Notes: generated by a model from the sequence alone, not told the origin. 64,000 nt of DNA from Halostella salina (GCF_003675855.1 NZ_RCIH01000004.1:186001-250000); one strand, 5' to 3'; shown: positions 18,111 through 26,950, counted from the stretch's first letter. A program made the numbers and translations.

Positions 18111-18955
18111 GACTGGGTCGGCGTGCCGGGGAGTTCGCCGTCGAACTCGCGCTCGACGGGGCCGCGCAGGACCGCCGGCCCCGTCTCGGGGACCTGGACG
18201 GTCAGTTCGCCGCCCGGTGGCGACACCGTGACGCGCTCGGCGTCGGTCAGCCCGAGGCGGCGGGCGGCGACCGCGACTGCGACCGCGCCGGTGCCGCAGG
18301 CGTCCGTCTCGCCCTCGACGCCGCGCTCGAACGTGCGCTGGGCGAACCCGTCCCCCTCGCGGGCCGCGACGTTGACGTTCGCGCCCTCGGGGAAGACGTC
18401 GGCGTGGCGAATCGGCGGGGCCATCGTCTCCAGGTCGACAGCGTCCACGTCGTCGACGAAGGCCACGGCGTGCGGGACGCCGGTGGTGAGCGCCGTCACG
18501 ACGTGGCCTTCGACCGGCTCCTCGACCAGCGGCTCGTCGCGGGCGAGGGGCACTTCGCTCGGCTCGAACGACGGGACGCCCATCTCGACGGCCACCTCGT
18601 CGCCGTGGATCTCGGCGCGGCGGGTGCCGGCGGGCGTGTGGATGACCACCTCGCGGGCGTTCGTCCGGTCGGCGACCCAGCGGGCGACGCAGCGCGCGCC
18701 GTTGCCGCACATCGCCGCGGTGCCGCCGTCGGGCTGGTAGAGCCGCATCGTCACCTCGGGCGGGGTCGGCGTCGCGTCCAGGTCGAGGACGAGGACGCCG
18801 TCCGCGCCGGTCGGCCGGTCGGGGTCGTCCGCGCCGACGCCCGTCTCGCGGTCGCAGTGGGCGACGGCGAACTCGCTCCAGTCCGGGACGTCGGCGGCCG
18901 CGTCGACGACCAGGAAGTCGTTGCCGGTGCCGTGGAGCTTCTCGTAGCGTATCAT
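18107..18955 (-). CDS. dapF: Diaminopimelate epimerase
   Basis: 282 residues. Two-domain PLP-independent epimerase that converts LL- to meso-diaminopimelate. First catalytic Cys in AAMCGNGARC (about 75), second in ETDACGTGAVA (about 217), both with the expected flanking Gly. N-terminus MIRYEKLHGTGNDFLV is the family hallmark. Sits between lysA and dapE with 4-base overlaps on both sides. Confidence 0.96.
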   Translation of the reverse strand: MIRYEKLHGTGNDFLVVDAAADVPDWSEFAVAHCDRETGVGADDPDRPTGADGVLVLDLDATPTPPEVTMRLYQPDGGTAAMCGNGARCVARWVADRTNAREVVIHTPAGTRRAEIHGDEVAVEMGVPSFEPSEVPLARDEPLVEEPVEGHVVTALTTGVPHAVAFVDDVDAVDLETMAPPIRHADVFPEGANVNVAAREGDGFAQRTFERGVEGETDACGTGAVAVAVAARRLGLTDAERVTVSPPGGELTVQVPETGPAVLRGPVEREFDGELPGTPTQS

Positions 18956-20202
18956 GCTTCGAGCCTCGTGACGTCCGCGAGCGTCTCCCGGCGGCGGGCG
19001 AGCGTCGCCTCGCCGCCCTCGACCGTGACCGTCGCGGGGCGGGGACGGGAGTTGTAGTGGCTCGCCATCTCGTAGCCGTACGCGCCGGCGTTGCCGACGG
19101 CGAGCGTGTCGCCGCGCTCGGGCGCGGGCAGTTCGCGGTCGGTGCAGAACACGTCCGAACTCTCGCAGATGGGGCCGGTCACGGTCGCCGCGACCGTCCC
19201 GCGCTCGCCCGCGTCCGGCGCGAGGGTGCGGAGTTCGTGGTACGCGTCGTACATCGCCGGGCGGAGCAGCGTCGTCATCCCGGCGTCGACGCCGACGACG
19301 GTCGTCTCCGGCGTCACCTTGACGGTGTTTACGTCCGTCAGCAGCACGCCGGCGTCCGCGACGAGGTAGCGCCCCGGTTCGACCGCGAGTTGCGCGTCAA
19401 CGTCACCGAGCGCCTCGCGGGTCGCGTCCGCGACGGCGTCGAGGTCGAGGGGGGCCTCCTCGGGCCGGTACGGCACGCCGAAGCCGCCGCCCACGTCGAC
19501 GAACTCCAGCGGGACCGGCGCGTCGCGGGCGAGGTCGCCCATCCGGGCGACGAGTTCGCGGTGGGCGGCGAGGTCGTCGCCGGAGATGCCGCTCCCGGCG
19601 TGGGCGTGGATCCCGACCACGTCGAACCCGCGGTCGGCGGCGTCGGCGAGTACGTCCGTCGCCCGGTCGTACGGGACGCCGAACTTCGGCTCCGCCCCGG
19701 TCGACACCTTCTCGTGGTGGCCCGCGCCGACGCCGGGATTGACCCGGACGCAGAGGCGGCCGTCGTAGCCGCGCTCGGCGAGGCGGTCGAGCGTGTCCGC
19801 CGCGCCGACGGTGGTCGTCAGGCCGGGGTACTCACGCCACAGTTCGACGACCGTGTCGAGGTCGCCGGCCGGCGGGTTGACGGCGGTGTACTGGACGCGT
19901 TCGCCGGGGTCGTCGACCGTTCCTTCGAGCGCGTCGAGCGCGCGGGCCACTTCCCCGGCCGAGGCGCACTCGATGCCAACCCCGGCCTCGCCGAGCGCCG
20001 TCAGCACCCGGCCGAGCGTGTTTGCCTTCGCGGCGTAGCGCACGTCGGCGTCCGGGAACGCCCGGGCCAGCCGGCGGTAGTTCGCCCGGACGCGGTCGAG
20101 GTCGAGGACGTACAGCGGGCTGCCGTGTGTTTCTCGCAGGTCGCGGAGCCGCGCCGCGTCCCAGTCGGCGAGCCGCCGGACCGCCGGGTTGCTCGCGCTC
20201 AT
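18952..20202 (-). CDS. lysA: Diaminopimelate decarboxylase
   Basis: 416 residues from ATG 20202. PLP-dependent, alanine-racemase-like barrel; last step of lysine synthesis, meso-diaminopimelate to lysine plus CO2. The PLP lysine is in VRYAAKANT (about 59). Other signatures: GIHAHAGSGIS, the Gly-rich phosphate loop VDVGGGFGVPY, EPGRYLVADAG, ICESSDVF with the active-site Cys at the dimer interface, and GAYGYEMASHYN. Overlaps dapD and dapF by 4 bases each. Confidence 0.96.
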   Translation of the reverse strand: MSASNPAVRRLADWDAARLRDLRETHGSPLYVLDLDRVRANYRRLARAFPDADVRYAAKANTLGRVLTALGEAGVGIECASAGEVARALDALEGTVDDPGERVQYTAVNPPAGDLDTVVELWREYPGLTTTVGAADTLDRLAERGYDGRLCVRVNPGVGAGHHEKVSTGAEPKFGVPYDRATDVLADAADRGFDVVGIHAHAGSGISGDDLAAHRELVARMGDLARDAPVPLEFVDVGGGFGVPYRPEEAPLDLDAVADATREALGDVDAQLAVEPGRYLVADAGVLLTDVNTVKVTPETTVVGVDAGMTTLLRPAMYDAYHELRTLAPDAGERGTVAATVTGPICESSDVFCTDRELPAPERGDTLAVGNAGAYGYEMASHYNSRPRPATVTVEGGEATLARRRETLADVTRLEA

Positions 20203-21041
20203 TCCCGCAGGGCGTCCTCCTTGGCCGCCGCCTCCAGCGTCTCCTGCTCCAGCCCCGTCGCGACGACGGCGGGCTTGTACGCGCCGCCGTCGAACAGGTC
20301 GTGCTCGCCGACCGAGGACTCGACGAAGCGGGTGAACGCCCGGCGCTCGGGGGGCAGTTCGCCGTAGATCACCTCCTCCTCGACGAGGTCGTACACGGGG
20401 ATCCGCGGCGTCAGGAGCGTGTTCTCGCCGACGACGCTGCCCTCGCCGACGACGAAGCCGCTGGTGACGCGACAGCCCGCGCCCAGCGACACGTCGTCCT
20501 CGACGATGACCGGCGCGTCCTCGACGGGTTCGAGGACGCCGCCGACCAGCGTGTTCGCGCCGAGCTTGACGTTCTCGCCGACCTGCGCGCAGGAGCCGAC
20601 GGTGTCGGCGGAGTCGACGAGCGTCCCGTCGCCGACGTGCGCGCCGACGTTGACGAAGCTCGGGCTCATCATGATGCAGTCCGCGCCGAGGTACGCGCCC
20701 CGCCGGACCGTCGTGCCGTCGGGCGTGTTGCGCGTCCCGCGCGCGCCGAGGTCGGCGGTGTCGCGCAGCGGGAGCACGTCGTGGTAGCGCACGTCGCCGT
20801 ACTCCCGGGCCTCCGTCTCGCGGAGGCCGAAGTTGAGCAGGATGCCGCGCTTGACCCACGCGTTGGCCTCCCACTCGCCGCCGCGCTGCTCGGCGGCTCT
20901 CACCTCGCCCGCTTCCAGCGCGTCGAGGAACGCCGCCAGCGTGTCGGCGGCGTCCGCGCCGGCCGTCTCGGCGTCGATCTCGTCGTCCTCGTAGCGGTGC
21001 CACAGGGCCTCTATCTCGGCTTCCAGCGTCGATTCACTCAT
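20199..21041 (-). CDS. dapD: Tetrahydrodipicolinate N-succinyltransferase
   Basis: 280 residues from ATG 21041; the reading from 21077 would overlap dapB and is not preferred. N-terminal helical domain, then a left-handed beta-helix made of hexapeptide repeats (about 110-230: GAYLGADCIMM, GAHVGDGTLVDSADTVG, GAGCRVTSGFVVGEGSVVG). The enzyme transfers succinyl from succinyl-CoA to tetrahydrodipicolinate, which identifies this operon as the succinylase variant of the pathway. Confidence 0.94.
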   Translation of the reverse strand: MSESTLEAEIEALWHRYEDDEIDAETAGADAADTLAAFLDALEAGEVRAAEQRGGEWEANAWVKRGILLNFGLRETEAREYGDVRYHDVLPLRDTADLGARGTRNTPDGTTVRRGAYLGADCIMMSPSFVNVGAHVGDGTLVDSADTVGSCAQVGENVKLGANTLVGGVLEPVEDAPVIVEDDVSLGAGCRVTSGFVVGEGSVVGENTLLTPRIPVYDLVEEEVIYGELPPERRAFTRFVESSVGEHDLFDGGAYKPAVVATGLEQETLEAAAKEDALRE

Positions 21042-21817
21042 CGTGGTCCCTCCAGTACGTCGCCGAAGTCGTACCACCCTAATTCCTGTTGCGATAGCCA
21101 GGCCGCGGCGTCGACCGCGCCGGCCGCGAACACGCCCCGGCTCTCGGCGCGGTGGGTGAGCCGCACCTCCTCGCTGTTGCCCGCGACGAGCACCTCGTGC
21201 TCACCGGTCACGTCGCCGGCCCGGAGCGCGTGGACGCCGATGTCGCCGTCCTCGCGGGGAGCCTCGCCCTGGCGGCCGTGGACGCGGCGGTCGTCGTCGA
21301 CCCCGCGGGCGTCTTCGATCTCCCGCAGGATCGACTTCGCCGTGCCGCTCGGCGCGTCGCGCTTCGCGTTGTGATGGGTCTCGACCAGCTCCACGTCGTA
21401 CCCCGGCAGGTTCGCCACGGCGTCGCCGACCACGTCGAGCAGCGCCTGCACGCCCCGGGCGAAGTTCGCCGCCTTGAGCACCGGAATCTCCTCGCTGGCC
21501 GCCCGGAGCGCGTCGAGTTGCTCGTCGGAGAACCCGGTCGTGCCGACGACGGCGGGGACGCCCGCCTCCGCGGCCGCCGCGACGTACTCGACGCTCGATT
21601 CGGGGCCAGTGAAGTCGACGACGACCGACGGCTCGCGCTCGGCGAGCAGCGACGCCAGGTCCGCCGCCGGGTGGACCGCCACGCCGTCGACCGACTCGAC
21701 GCCCGGATCGCGGTTGACCGCCAGCGAGACTTCGGCGTCGTCGCGGCCCGCCGCCTCGGCGATCAGTTCCCGGCCCATCCGGCCGGTCGCGCCGGTGATG
21801 GCCAGCCGGACCGTCAC
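21038..21817 (-). CDS. dapB: 4-hydroxy-tetrahydrodipicolinate reductase
   Basis: 259 residues. N-terminal Rossmann fold with AITGATGRMGREL (about 6-18) for NAD(P)H; VVDFTGPESSVEY and the VVGTTGFS loop; the substrate-binding ETHHNAKRDAPSGTA (about 155-169), which contains the catalytic His-His and the Lys. Reduces the DapA product to tetrahydrodipicolinate. Overlaps both neighbours by 4 bases. Confidence 0.96.
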   Translation of the reverse strand: MTVRLAITGATGRMGRELIAEAAGRDDAEVSLAVNRDPGVESVDGVAVHPAADLASLLAEREPSVVVDFTGPESSVEYVAAAAEAGVPAVVGTTGFSDEQLDALRAASEEIPVLKAANFARGVQALLDVVGDAVANLPGYDVELVETHHNAKRDAPSGTAKSILREIEDARGVDDDRRVHGRQGEAPREDGDIGVHALRAGDVTGEHEVLVAGNSEEVRLTHRAESRGVFAAGAVDAAAWLSQQELGWYDFGDVLEGPR

Positions 21818-22737
21818 CGTTCGACCTCCGCGTACTCGTCCTCCAGGTCCTCGTCGGCGAGTTCGTTCAGCGTGGCCGCGAGCGAGTCGTAGTGTTCCTC
21901 CGAGAGCCGGGTGAGCGGCGACCGCAGTTCGGGCGAGCCGTGCCCGCGGATCGACATCGCCTCCTTCACCGGGATGGGGTTGGTCTCGACGAACAGTTCG
22001 CGGGTCAGTTCGCCGAGTTCGTGGTGGATGGCGCGGGCGCGCTCGAAGTCGCCGGCCAGCGCCGCGCCGACCATCGCGCAGGTGCGCTCGGGTTCGACGT
22101 TGGCGACGACGCTGATCGTGCCGGTCGCGCCGACCGAGATCATCGGCAGCGTGAGCGGGTCGTCGCCCGAGAGGACGGCAAAGTCCTCGTCGCGGGTGCG
22201 CTCGATTATCTCGCTGATCTGGCCGAGGTCGCCGCTGGCGGCCTTGAACCCGGCGACGTTCTCGTGGGCCGCGAGTTCGACCGCGGTGTCCGGGTCGATG
22301 TTTCGGCCCGTGCGCGAGGGGACGTTGTAGACGATCTGTGGCAGGTCGACGGCGTCCGCGAGCGTCCGGTAATGCTCGACCAGCCCGCGCTGCTCGGGCT
22401 TGTTGTAGTACGGCGAGATGAGAAGCAGCGCGTCGGCACCCGCGTCCGCGGCCCGCTCGGACAGTTCCAGCGCCTCGTGGGTGTTGTTGCTCCCCGTGCC
22501 GGCGATCACCGGTACGTCGTCGACGGCGTCGACGACCGCCTCGACGACCTCGACGTGTTCGTCGTGGGTCAGGGTCGCGCTCTCGCCGGTGGAGCCGACG
22601 GGGACGACCCCGTCGACGCCCGCGGTTTCGAGGTACTGGGCGTTCTCGCGTAGCTGGTCGAAGTCGATGCGTTCGTCCGCGTCAAAGGGCGTCGTGAGCG
22701 CCGGGAAGACGCCGCTGAAATCGATGTCGTGTGTCAT
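21814..22737 (-). CDS. dapA: 4-hydroxy-tetrahydrodipicolinate synthase
   Basis: 307 residues from ATG 22737 (MTHDIDFSGVFPALTTPF); an ATG 57 bases upstream adds a non-conserved stretch. TIM-barrel Schiff-base aldolase: GSTGESATLTHDEH, AGTGSNNTHEALEL, the catalytic Tyr in VYNVPSRTGRNI and the Schiff-base Lys in ENVAGFKAASGDLG. Condenses pyruvate with aspartate semialdehyde. First gene of the lysine operon. Confidence 0.96.
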   Translation of the reverse strand: MTHDIDFSGVFPALTTPFDADERIDFDQLRENAQYLETAGVDGVVPVGSTGESATLTHDEHVEVVEAVVDAVDDVPVIAGTGSNNTHEALELSERAADAGADALLLISPYYNKPEQRGLVEHYRTLADAVDLPQIVYNVPSRTGRNIDPDTAVELAAHENVAGFKAASGDLGQISEIIERTRDEDFAVLSGDDPLTLPMISVGATGTISVVANVEPERTCAMVGAALAGDFERARAIHHELGELTRELFVETNPIPVKEAMSIRGHGSPELRSPLTRLSEEHYDSLAATLNELADEDLEDEYAEVER

Positions 22738-23051
22738 TGGTGCTGTGTGGTTGGTGTCGGGTTGCAGGTGTCGCGCGATGCCGGTCGAGCGCACCCGGGA
22801 CGGGACGCCACCCCGCCGCGAGCGCTCCCTACGCGCGTTTTTTCAGAAGAACGGTCGCGCCGCTCGCCGAACGAAGGTCGGCCGGCCCCGGACGAGCGGC
22901 AGTTGGCATTACCGTAGCAACGGGAACGTGAGGACTTAGGGCTTGTGCAGCCCGCGAATCCTGCCTCGGGGTGGCGTCGGTGGCGAACGAAACGATACCA
23001 CGCGACACGATCACCAAGAGATATATGACTCTCGGGCCGACACTCTCCCGT
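22738..23051. other. 314-base divergent region between dapA and htpX
   Basis: Contains the htpX TATA box (AGATATAT, 23019-23026, about 30 bases before its ATG). For dapA no TATA box lies at the leaderless distance; the best AT-rich element is around 22838-22848, implying a leader of roughly 70-80 bases. I could not recognise a lysine riboswitch or other named RNA in that leader. No coding ORF is supported here. Confidence 0.5.
23019..23026 (+). promoter_or_regulatory. htpX TATA box
   Basis: AGATATAT centred about 30 bases upstream of the htpX ATG at 23052, consistent with a nearly leaderless transcript and supporting the ATG at 23052 over ATGs further upstream. Confidence 0.7.
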
Positions 23052-23882
23052 ATGAGACACCTTGGACTCAAACTCCGGATGGCGTTCGTGGGCACCATCC
23101 TGTTCGCGTTCTACGCGCTCGCGGCGGGCTTCGTCCTGCTGCTGTTCGGGCCGGGAACGTGGCCGCTGGTGCTCGTGGGTACCGTCCTCTTCGCCGGCTT
23201 CCAGTACAAGTTCGGCAAGTGGGCGGCGCTGCGGAGCGTCGGCGCGGAGGAGATGGACGAACAGCAGTACCAGGAGATCCACAAGATGGTCGAGGACATC
23301 TGCTTCGAGATGGACCTCGACAAGCCGAAGCTGATGGTCGCCGACATGGGCGTTCCCAACGCCTTCGCCACGGGCCGGCGCGGCGCGGGCGTCGTCGTCG
23401 TCTCCAGCGAACTCATCCGCATCCTGGAGCGCGACGAACTGAAAGGCGTCATCGCACACGAACTGGCCCACATCGACAACCGCGACGTGGTGACGATGGT
23501 GCTGGGGCAGTCGATCGCCTCCATCGTCGGCATCGCCGTCCAGTGGGCGATCATGCTCTCCGGCGACAACGAGATCGCCGACTTCGTGCTCGGCTACATC
23601 GCGGGCATCCTCACGCAGATGTTCGTGATGCTGTTCGTGCTTGCCATCTCGCGGTACCGGGAGTACGTCGCCGACAGCGACGCCGCCTCCCACATCGGCG
23701 GCGGCGAGCCGCTGGCCCGCGCCCTGGAGAAGATCCAGCGCGGCGCGGAGGGCCGCGAGAGCCGCGTCGGCGACGACGTGAGCGCGCTCTGTATCTTCGA
23801 CAGCGAGCGCGGCCTCCTGAAGTCGATCCTCGCGACCCACCCGCCGGTCGAGAAGCGCATCGAGAAGCTCCGGAGCTACTGA
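23052..23882 (+). CDS. htpX: HtpX-like M48 family membrane zinc metalloprotease
   Basis: 276 residues from ATG 23052. Two hydrophobic segments at the N-terminus (about 10-32 and 37-55), the zinc-binding HELAH at 136-140 (HExxH), two more hydrophobic segments (about 153-175 and 180-205) and the third ligand Glu in SRYREYVADSDAA. Length matches HtpX. The family degrades misfolded membrane proteins from the cytoplasmic side as part of stress quality control. Confidence 0.95.
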   Translation: MRHLGLKLRMAFVGTILFAFYALAAGFVLLLFGPGTWPLVLVGTVLFAGFQYKFGKWAALRSVGAEEMDEQQYQEIHKMVEDICFEMDLDKPKLMVADMGVPNAFATGRRGAGVVVVSSELIRILERDELKGVIAHELAHIDNRDVVTMVLGQSIASIVGIAVQWAIMLSGDNEIADFVLGYIAGILTQMFVMLFVLAISRYREYVADSDAASHIGGGEPLARALEKIQRGAEGRESRVGDDVSALCIFDSERGLLKSILATHPPVEKRIEKLRSY

Positions 23883-23964
23883 CGACGCCGTTCGCGGTCC
23901 CACCCCGGACCGTCCGGGGATGCTCCCCGAAGCCATTTTACACCGGCCCGACACACGTTCGGGC

Positions 23965-24462
23965 ATGGTGGATATCCATTCGGGACAGCGCGTCGCGATG
24001 CTCGCCGACGCGCAGAACCTCTATCACTCCGCACAGAGTCTCTACAGTCGCAACATCGACTACTCCGCGCTGCTGAACAAAGGGGTACAGGACCGCGAAC
24101 TCGTCCGCGCCATCGCCTACGTCATCCGCGCTGACTCGCCCGAGGAGGAGTCGTTTTTCGACGCGCTGACCGACATCGGCTACGAGACGAAGATCAAGGA
24201 CATCAAGACGTTCAAGGACGGGTCGAAGAAGGCCGACTGGGACGTGGGGATGTGTCTCGACGCCGTGACGCTGACGAACCACGTCGACACGATCATCCTC
24301 TGTACGGGCGACGGCGACTTCTCGCGGCTCTGTTCACATCTGCGTCACGAGGGCGTCCGCGTCGAGGCGATGGGGTTCAAGGAGTCCACGTCGGACGAAC
24401 TCGTCGACGCGGTCGACGCCTTCATCGACCTGAGCGAACGCTCCGACACGTTCCTGTTATAA
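23965..24462 (+). CDS. NYN domain (LabA/DUF88-type PIN-like) protein, probable RNase
   Basis: 165 residues from ATG 23965. The acidic active-site pattern of NYN/PIN-like nucleases is visible: Asp in AMLADAQNLYHSAQ, Asp in KKADWDVGM and Asp in LCTGDGDFSRLC, plus EGVRVEAMGF after the core. Expected to be a metal-dependent RNA-cleaving enzyme; targets unknown. TATA-like TTTTACA lies about 28 bases upstream of the ATG. It is not clearly cotranscribed with htpX (82-base gap with its own promoter). Confidence 0.85.
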   Translation: MVDIHSGQRVAMLADAQNLYHSAQSLYSRNIDYSALLNKGVQDRELVRAIAYVIRADSPEEESFFDALTDIGYETKIKDIKTFKDGSKKADWDVGMCLDAVTLTNHVDTIILCTGDGDFSRLCSHLRHEGVRVEAMGFKESTSDELVDAVDAFIDLSERSDTFLL

Positions 24463-24498
24463 GAGACGGGCCTCCCTGCGCCCCGAACTGTCCCCCCC

Positions 24499-24675
24499 TT
24501 AGACCGGCCGACCGCTGCCGGAGGTTCCGACGAGCAGCGCGCCTGCGGCCATCCCGAGCGAGGCGATCGCGGCCGGGATCAGCAGTTCCGTCTGTCGAAG
24601 CGCCCCGGTTGCCATGAGCACGACGCTGCTGATGACCAGCAGCACGGTCCCCAGCGCGACTTTCTTCGTATCCAT
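24499..24675 (-). CDS. Small two-helix membrane protein
   Basis: 58 residues from ATG 24675 (MDTKKVALGTVLL). Two hydrophobic segments: VALGTVLLVISSVVLMATGAL and LLIPAAIASLGMAAGALLVG. Function not recognised; such small haloarchaeal membrane proteins are common and uncharacterised. The ATG at 24675 lies 30 bases from the shared TATA box at 24702-24708; a longer reading to 24759 would read through that box and is rejected. Confidence 0.7.
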   Translation of the reverse strand: MDTKKVALGTVLLVISSVVLMATGALRQTELLIPAAIASLGMAAGALLVGTSGSGRPV

Positions 24676-24700
24676 TGTGTTCACGAATTGGGAGCGAACG

Positions 24701-24709
24701 CTTATAGCT
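24701..24709. promoter_or_regulatory. Shared bidirectional TATA element
   Basis: CTTATAGCT on the plus strand reads AGCTATAAG on the minus strand, a TATA-like box in both directions. Its centre (24705) is 30 bases from the minus-strand ATG at 24675 and 30 bases from a plus-strand ATG at 24735. One TBP site may therefore serve both genes. Confidence 0.5.
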
Positions 24710-24812
24710 TTCTCTAGGGCCACACGACAGTCGCATGGCAACGATTGACGTGAACCCACGGGGGACCGCCGTGTCGAAGGGCTTTCGAGGGTCGGCAGCC
24801 AACCCGTGGCCC

Positions 24813-25286
24813 ATGAGCGACGACGCGGACGACCTGGCGGAACTGCGGGCCCTCGCCGACTACCAGTTCGGGCACGGCGCGGGAACGGCGCTGTTCCCCG
24901 CCGACGAGAAGCTCCGGATCAAGCGAACCACGTCGGGGCGACCCCAGCAGGTCGTCGCCGACGAGGGGCGGGTCGTCTCCCACGGGATCGACGGCCGGTT
25001 CACGCTGGGGATCGCGGGCGGGCGACGGCTCGCCGCGGGACTCGACGCGCCGGCCGCGCGGGTAGTCGTCGGCGACGAGAGCGAGCCGTTCGTCCGCGAG
25101 GGTCGCAACGTGTTCGCGAAGTTCGTCGACGAGGTGGGACCCGAGGTTCGCCCCGGCGACGAGGTGCTCGTGGTCCACAAGTCGGGCGACCTGCTGGGCG
25201 TGGGTCGGGCCGAGCTGTCGGCCGACGCGATGCGTGCGTTCGGCAGCGGCATGGCGGTGAAGACACGCGAAGGCGCGGGCGAGTAA
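24813..25286 (+). CDS. PUA domain-containing RNA-binding protein
   Basis: 157 residues from ATG 24813 (MSDDADDLAELRALADYQFG), the start that matches the family as I know it. An in-frame ATG at 24735 would add 26 residues and would be exactly leaderless from the TATA box at 24702-24708, so the true start is open. The C-terminal ~75 residues form a PUA fold (AARVVVGDESEPFVREGRNVFAKFV and GDEVLVVHKSGDLLGVGRAELS). PUA proteins bind tRNA or rRNA, often with modification enzymes, and the next genes include a TrmI-like tRNA methyltransferase. Confidence 0.85.
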   Translation: MSDDADDLAELRALADYQFGHGAGTALFPADEKLRIKRTTSGRPQQVVADEGRVVSHGIDGRFTLGIAGGRRLAAGLDAPAARVVVGDESEPFVREGRNVFAKFVDEVGPEVRPGDEVLVVHKSGDLLGVGRAELSADAMRAFGSGMAVKTREGAGE

Positions 25287-25327
25287 CGTTCGTCAGTCTT
25301 TTCTCGGAGTAACGCGACCCTCCGGGT

Positions 25328-25714
25328 ATGTTCGGAGGCGGTGGCGGGGGCCTCAATCCCCGCAAGATGAAGCAGATGATGGAGCAGATGGGTATCGACT
25401 TCGAGGAGTTAGACGCGAACGAAGTCATCATTCGGACCGACGACGGCGACCTAGTGTTCGACGACGCCGACGTGACCCGGATGGACGCCCAGGGCCAGCA
25501 GACCTACCAGGTCGTCGGCGACCCCGAGCGCCGGGACGCCGGCGCGCTCGGCACCGACGCGGACGCCGATGATGACGACGACAGCGACGGGGAGATCCCC
25601 GAGGAGGACGTGGGGATCGTCGCCCAGCGCACCGGCGCGAGCGAGGAGGCCGCCCGGGAGGCGCTCGAAGCGAACAACGGCGACCTCGCCGCGGCCGTCG
25701 ACAGCCTGGAGTGA
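25328..25714 (+). CDS. nac: Nascent polypeptide-associated complex protein (archaeal NAC)
   Basis: 128 residues. Begins with a Gly-rich [22 protein letters not shown], followed by the NAC beta-barrel (about 20-65: [20 protein letters not shown]), an acidic linker, and a C-terminal UBA domain ([37 protein letters not shown]). Archaeal NAC is a homodimer that sits at the ribosome exit tunnel. The stop codon overlaps the GTG of the downstream methyltransferase by 4 bases. Confidence 0.95.
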   Translation: MFGGGGGGLNPRKMKQMMEQMGIDFEELDANEVIIRTDDGDLVFDDADVTRMDAQGQQTYQVVGDPERRDAGALGTDADADDDDDSDGEIPEEDVGIVAQRTGASEEAAREALEANNGDLAAAVDSLE

Positions 25715-26433
25715 CGGTCGTTCTCGTTCACGGCGACCGGGAGTACCTCCGCGACCCCGGGGAGGAGCTCCAGACCGACCTCGGCGTGCTCGACATCCCC
25801 GACGACGCCTCGCCCGGCGACACGCTCGAAACCCACCTCGGCGAGGAGTTTCACGTCCGTCGGCTGCGCGGTCCCGACCTCTTTCACCACCTTGAGCGCA
25901 CCGGCGCGCCGATGGTGCCCCGCGACGTTGGTCGAATTCTCGGTGAAGTCGGCGTCGAGGCGAGCGACCGCGTGCTCGATGCGGGGACCGGCACCGGCGT
26001 TCTCGCGGCGTACATGGGTCGGATCGGCGCGGACGTGCTCACGTTCGAGCGCGACCCGGAGTTCGCCGAGGTCGCCCGCGAGAACATGGACACGGCCGAC
26101 GTGAGCGACGCCGTCGAGGTGCGTGCCGGCGACGTGACCGAGCACGCCGACGACCTCGGCGAGTTCGACGTGATCACGCTGGACACCGAGGACGCGCCCG
26201 CCGTCGTCGAGCGTGCGCCCGACCTGCTCGTCCGCGGCGGCTTCGTCGCCGTCTACTCGCCGTTCGTGGAGGACACCCGCGAGGTGGCTCGGGCCGCCGA
26301 AGCCGCCGGCCTCGTGGACGTACGAACCCTCGAAACGATCGAGCGCGAGATGGACTTCGACGACCGCGGCTCCCGCCCGTCGACCGCCGGCGTCGGCCAC
26401 ACCGGCTATCTGACGGTTGCGCGGCGGAGCTAG
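25711..26433 (+). CDS. trmI: tRNA (adenine-58-N1)-methyltransferase-like protein
   Basis: 240 residues from GTG 25711. N-terminal small beta domain (about 1-60), then a class I SAM-dependent fold with motif [17 protein letters not shown] (about 90) and motif II acidic residue in [16 protein letters not shown]. This matches the TrmI/Trm61 family that makes m1A in the T-loop of tRNA; close relatives can act at 57/58. Coupled to NAC by a GTGA overlap. The convergent NUDIX gene overlaps its 3' end by 4 bases. Confidence 0.88.
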   Translation: MTVVLVHGDREYLRDPGEELQTDLGVLDIPDDASPGDTLETHLGEEFHVRRLRGPDLFHHLERTGAPMVPRDVGRILGEVGVEASDRVLDAGTGTGVLAAYMGRIGADVLTFERDPEFAEVARENMDTADVSDAVEVRAGDVTEHADDLGEFDVITLDTEDAPAVVERAPDLLVRGGFVAVYSPFVEDTREVARAAEAAGLVDVRTLETIEREMDFDDRGSRPSTAGVGHTGYLTVARRS

Positions 26434-26864
26434 AGGTCGTCGAGCAGCTTCGGCGGGTAGAGGGTTTCGTCCCGCTCCGTGAACGCCGTCGGCTCCTTCC
26501 AGACGACCTCGAACGTCTCGTCGAGTTCGGGTTCCTCGGCCTCGAACCGGTCGAGTTCGTACGGCCAGTTCTCGACGATGTCGCCCTCGTACAGCCGCCA
26601 GATCTCGTGGCCCTCGGTCCCGTCGAACGTGAACGTGCGCTCGTAGGTGCCGACCTCCCGCACGTCGGTCAGTTCGACGTCGAGTTCCTCGCGGAACTCC
26701 CGCCGGACGGCGTCGCGGCTGTGCTCGCCGAACTCGATGCCGCCGCCGATCGGGCGGTAGAAGGTGTACTCCTCGGCCGGGTCGTAGTGTTCCGCGAGGA
26801 GGTTCCTACCATCCTGCCTGCGGACCACGGCAAGGGCGACCGGCCGAACGTCTCGCCAACTCAT
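26430..26864 (-). CDS. NUDIX hydrolase
   Basis: 144 residues. Nudix box: GGGIEFGEHSRDAVRREFREELDVEL, with the usual Glu residues but Asp in place of the final Gly (EELDV), which may alter specificity. Hydrolyses a nucleoside diphosphate linked to another group; substrate unknown. TATA-like CTATTAG at 26892-26898 is 30 bases upstream of ATG 26864. Confidence 0.88.
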   Translation of the reverse strand: MSWRDVRPVALAVVRRQDGRNLLAEHYDPAEEYTFYRPIGGGIEFGEHSRDAVRREFREELDVELTDVREVGTYERTFTFDGTEGHEIWRLYEGDIVENWPYELDRFEAEEPELDETFEVVWKEPTAFTERDETLYPPKLLDDL

Positions 26865-26950
26865 GGACTACGCCGGTAGGCCGATCCCCGACTAATAGCT
26901 GTCCGTTTCGTTCGAACCCCTTCGTTTCGCTCGACTCCCGACCCGTCTCG

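Noticed and set aside
22738-22850. Lysine riboswitch in the dapA leader
   Set aside because: No T-box or lysine-riboswitch-like core could be recognised, and such riboswitches are not expected in haloarchaea.
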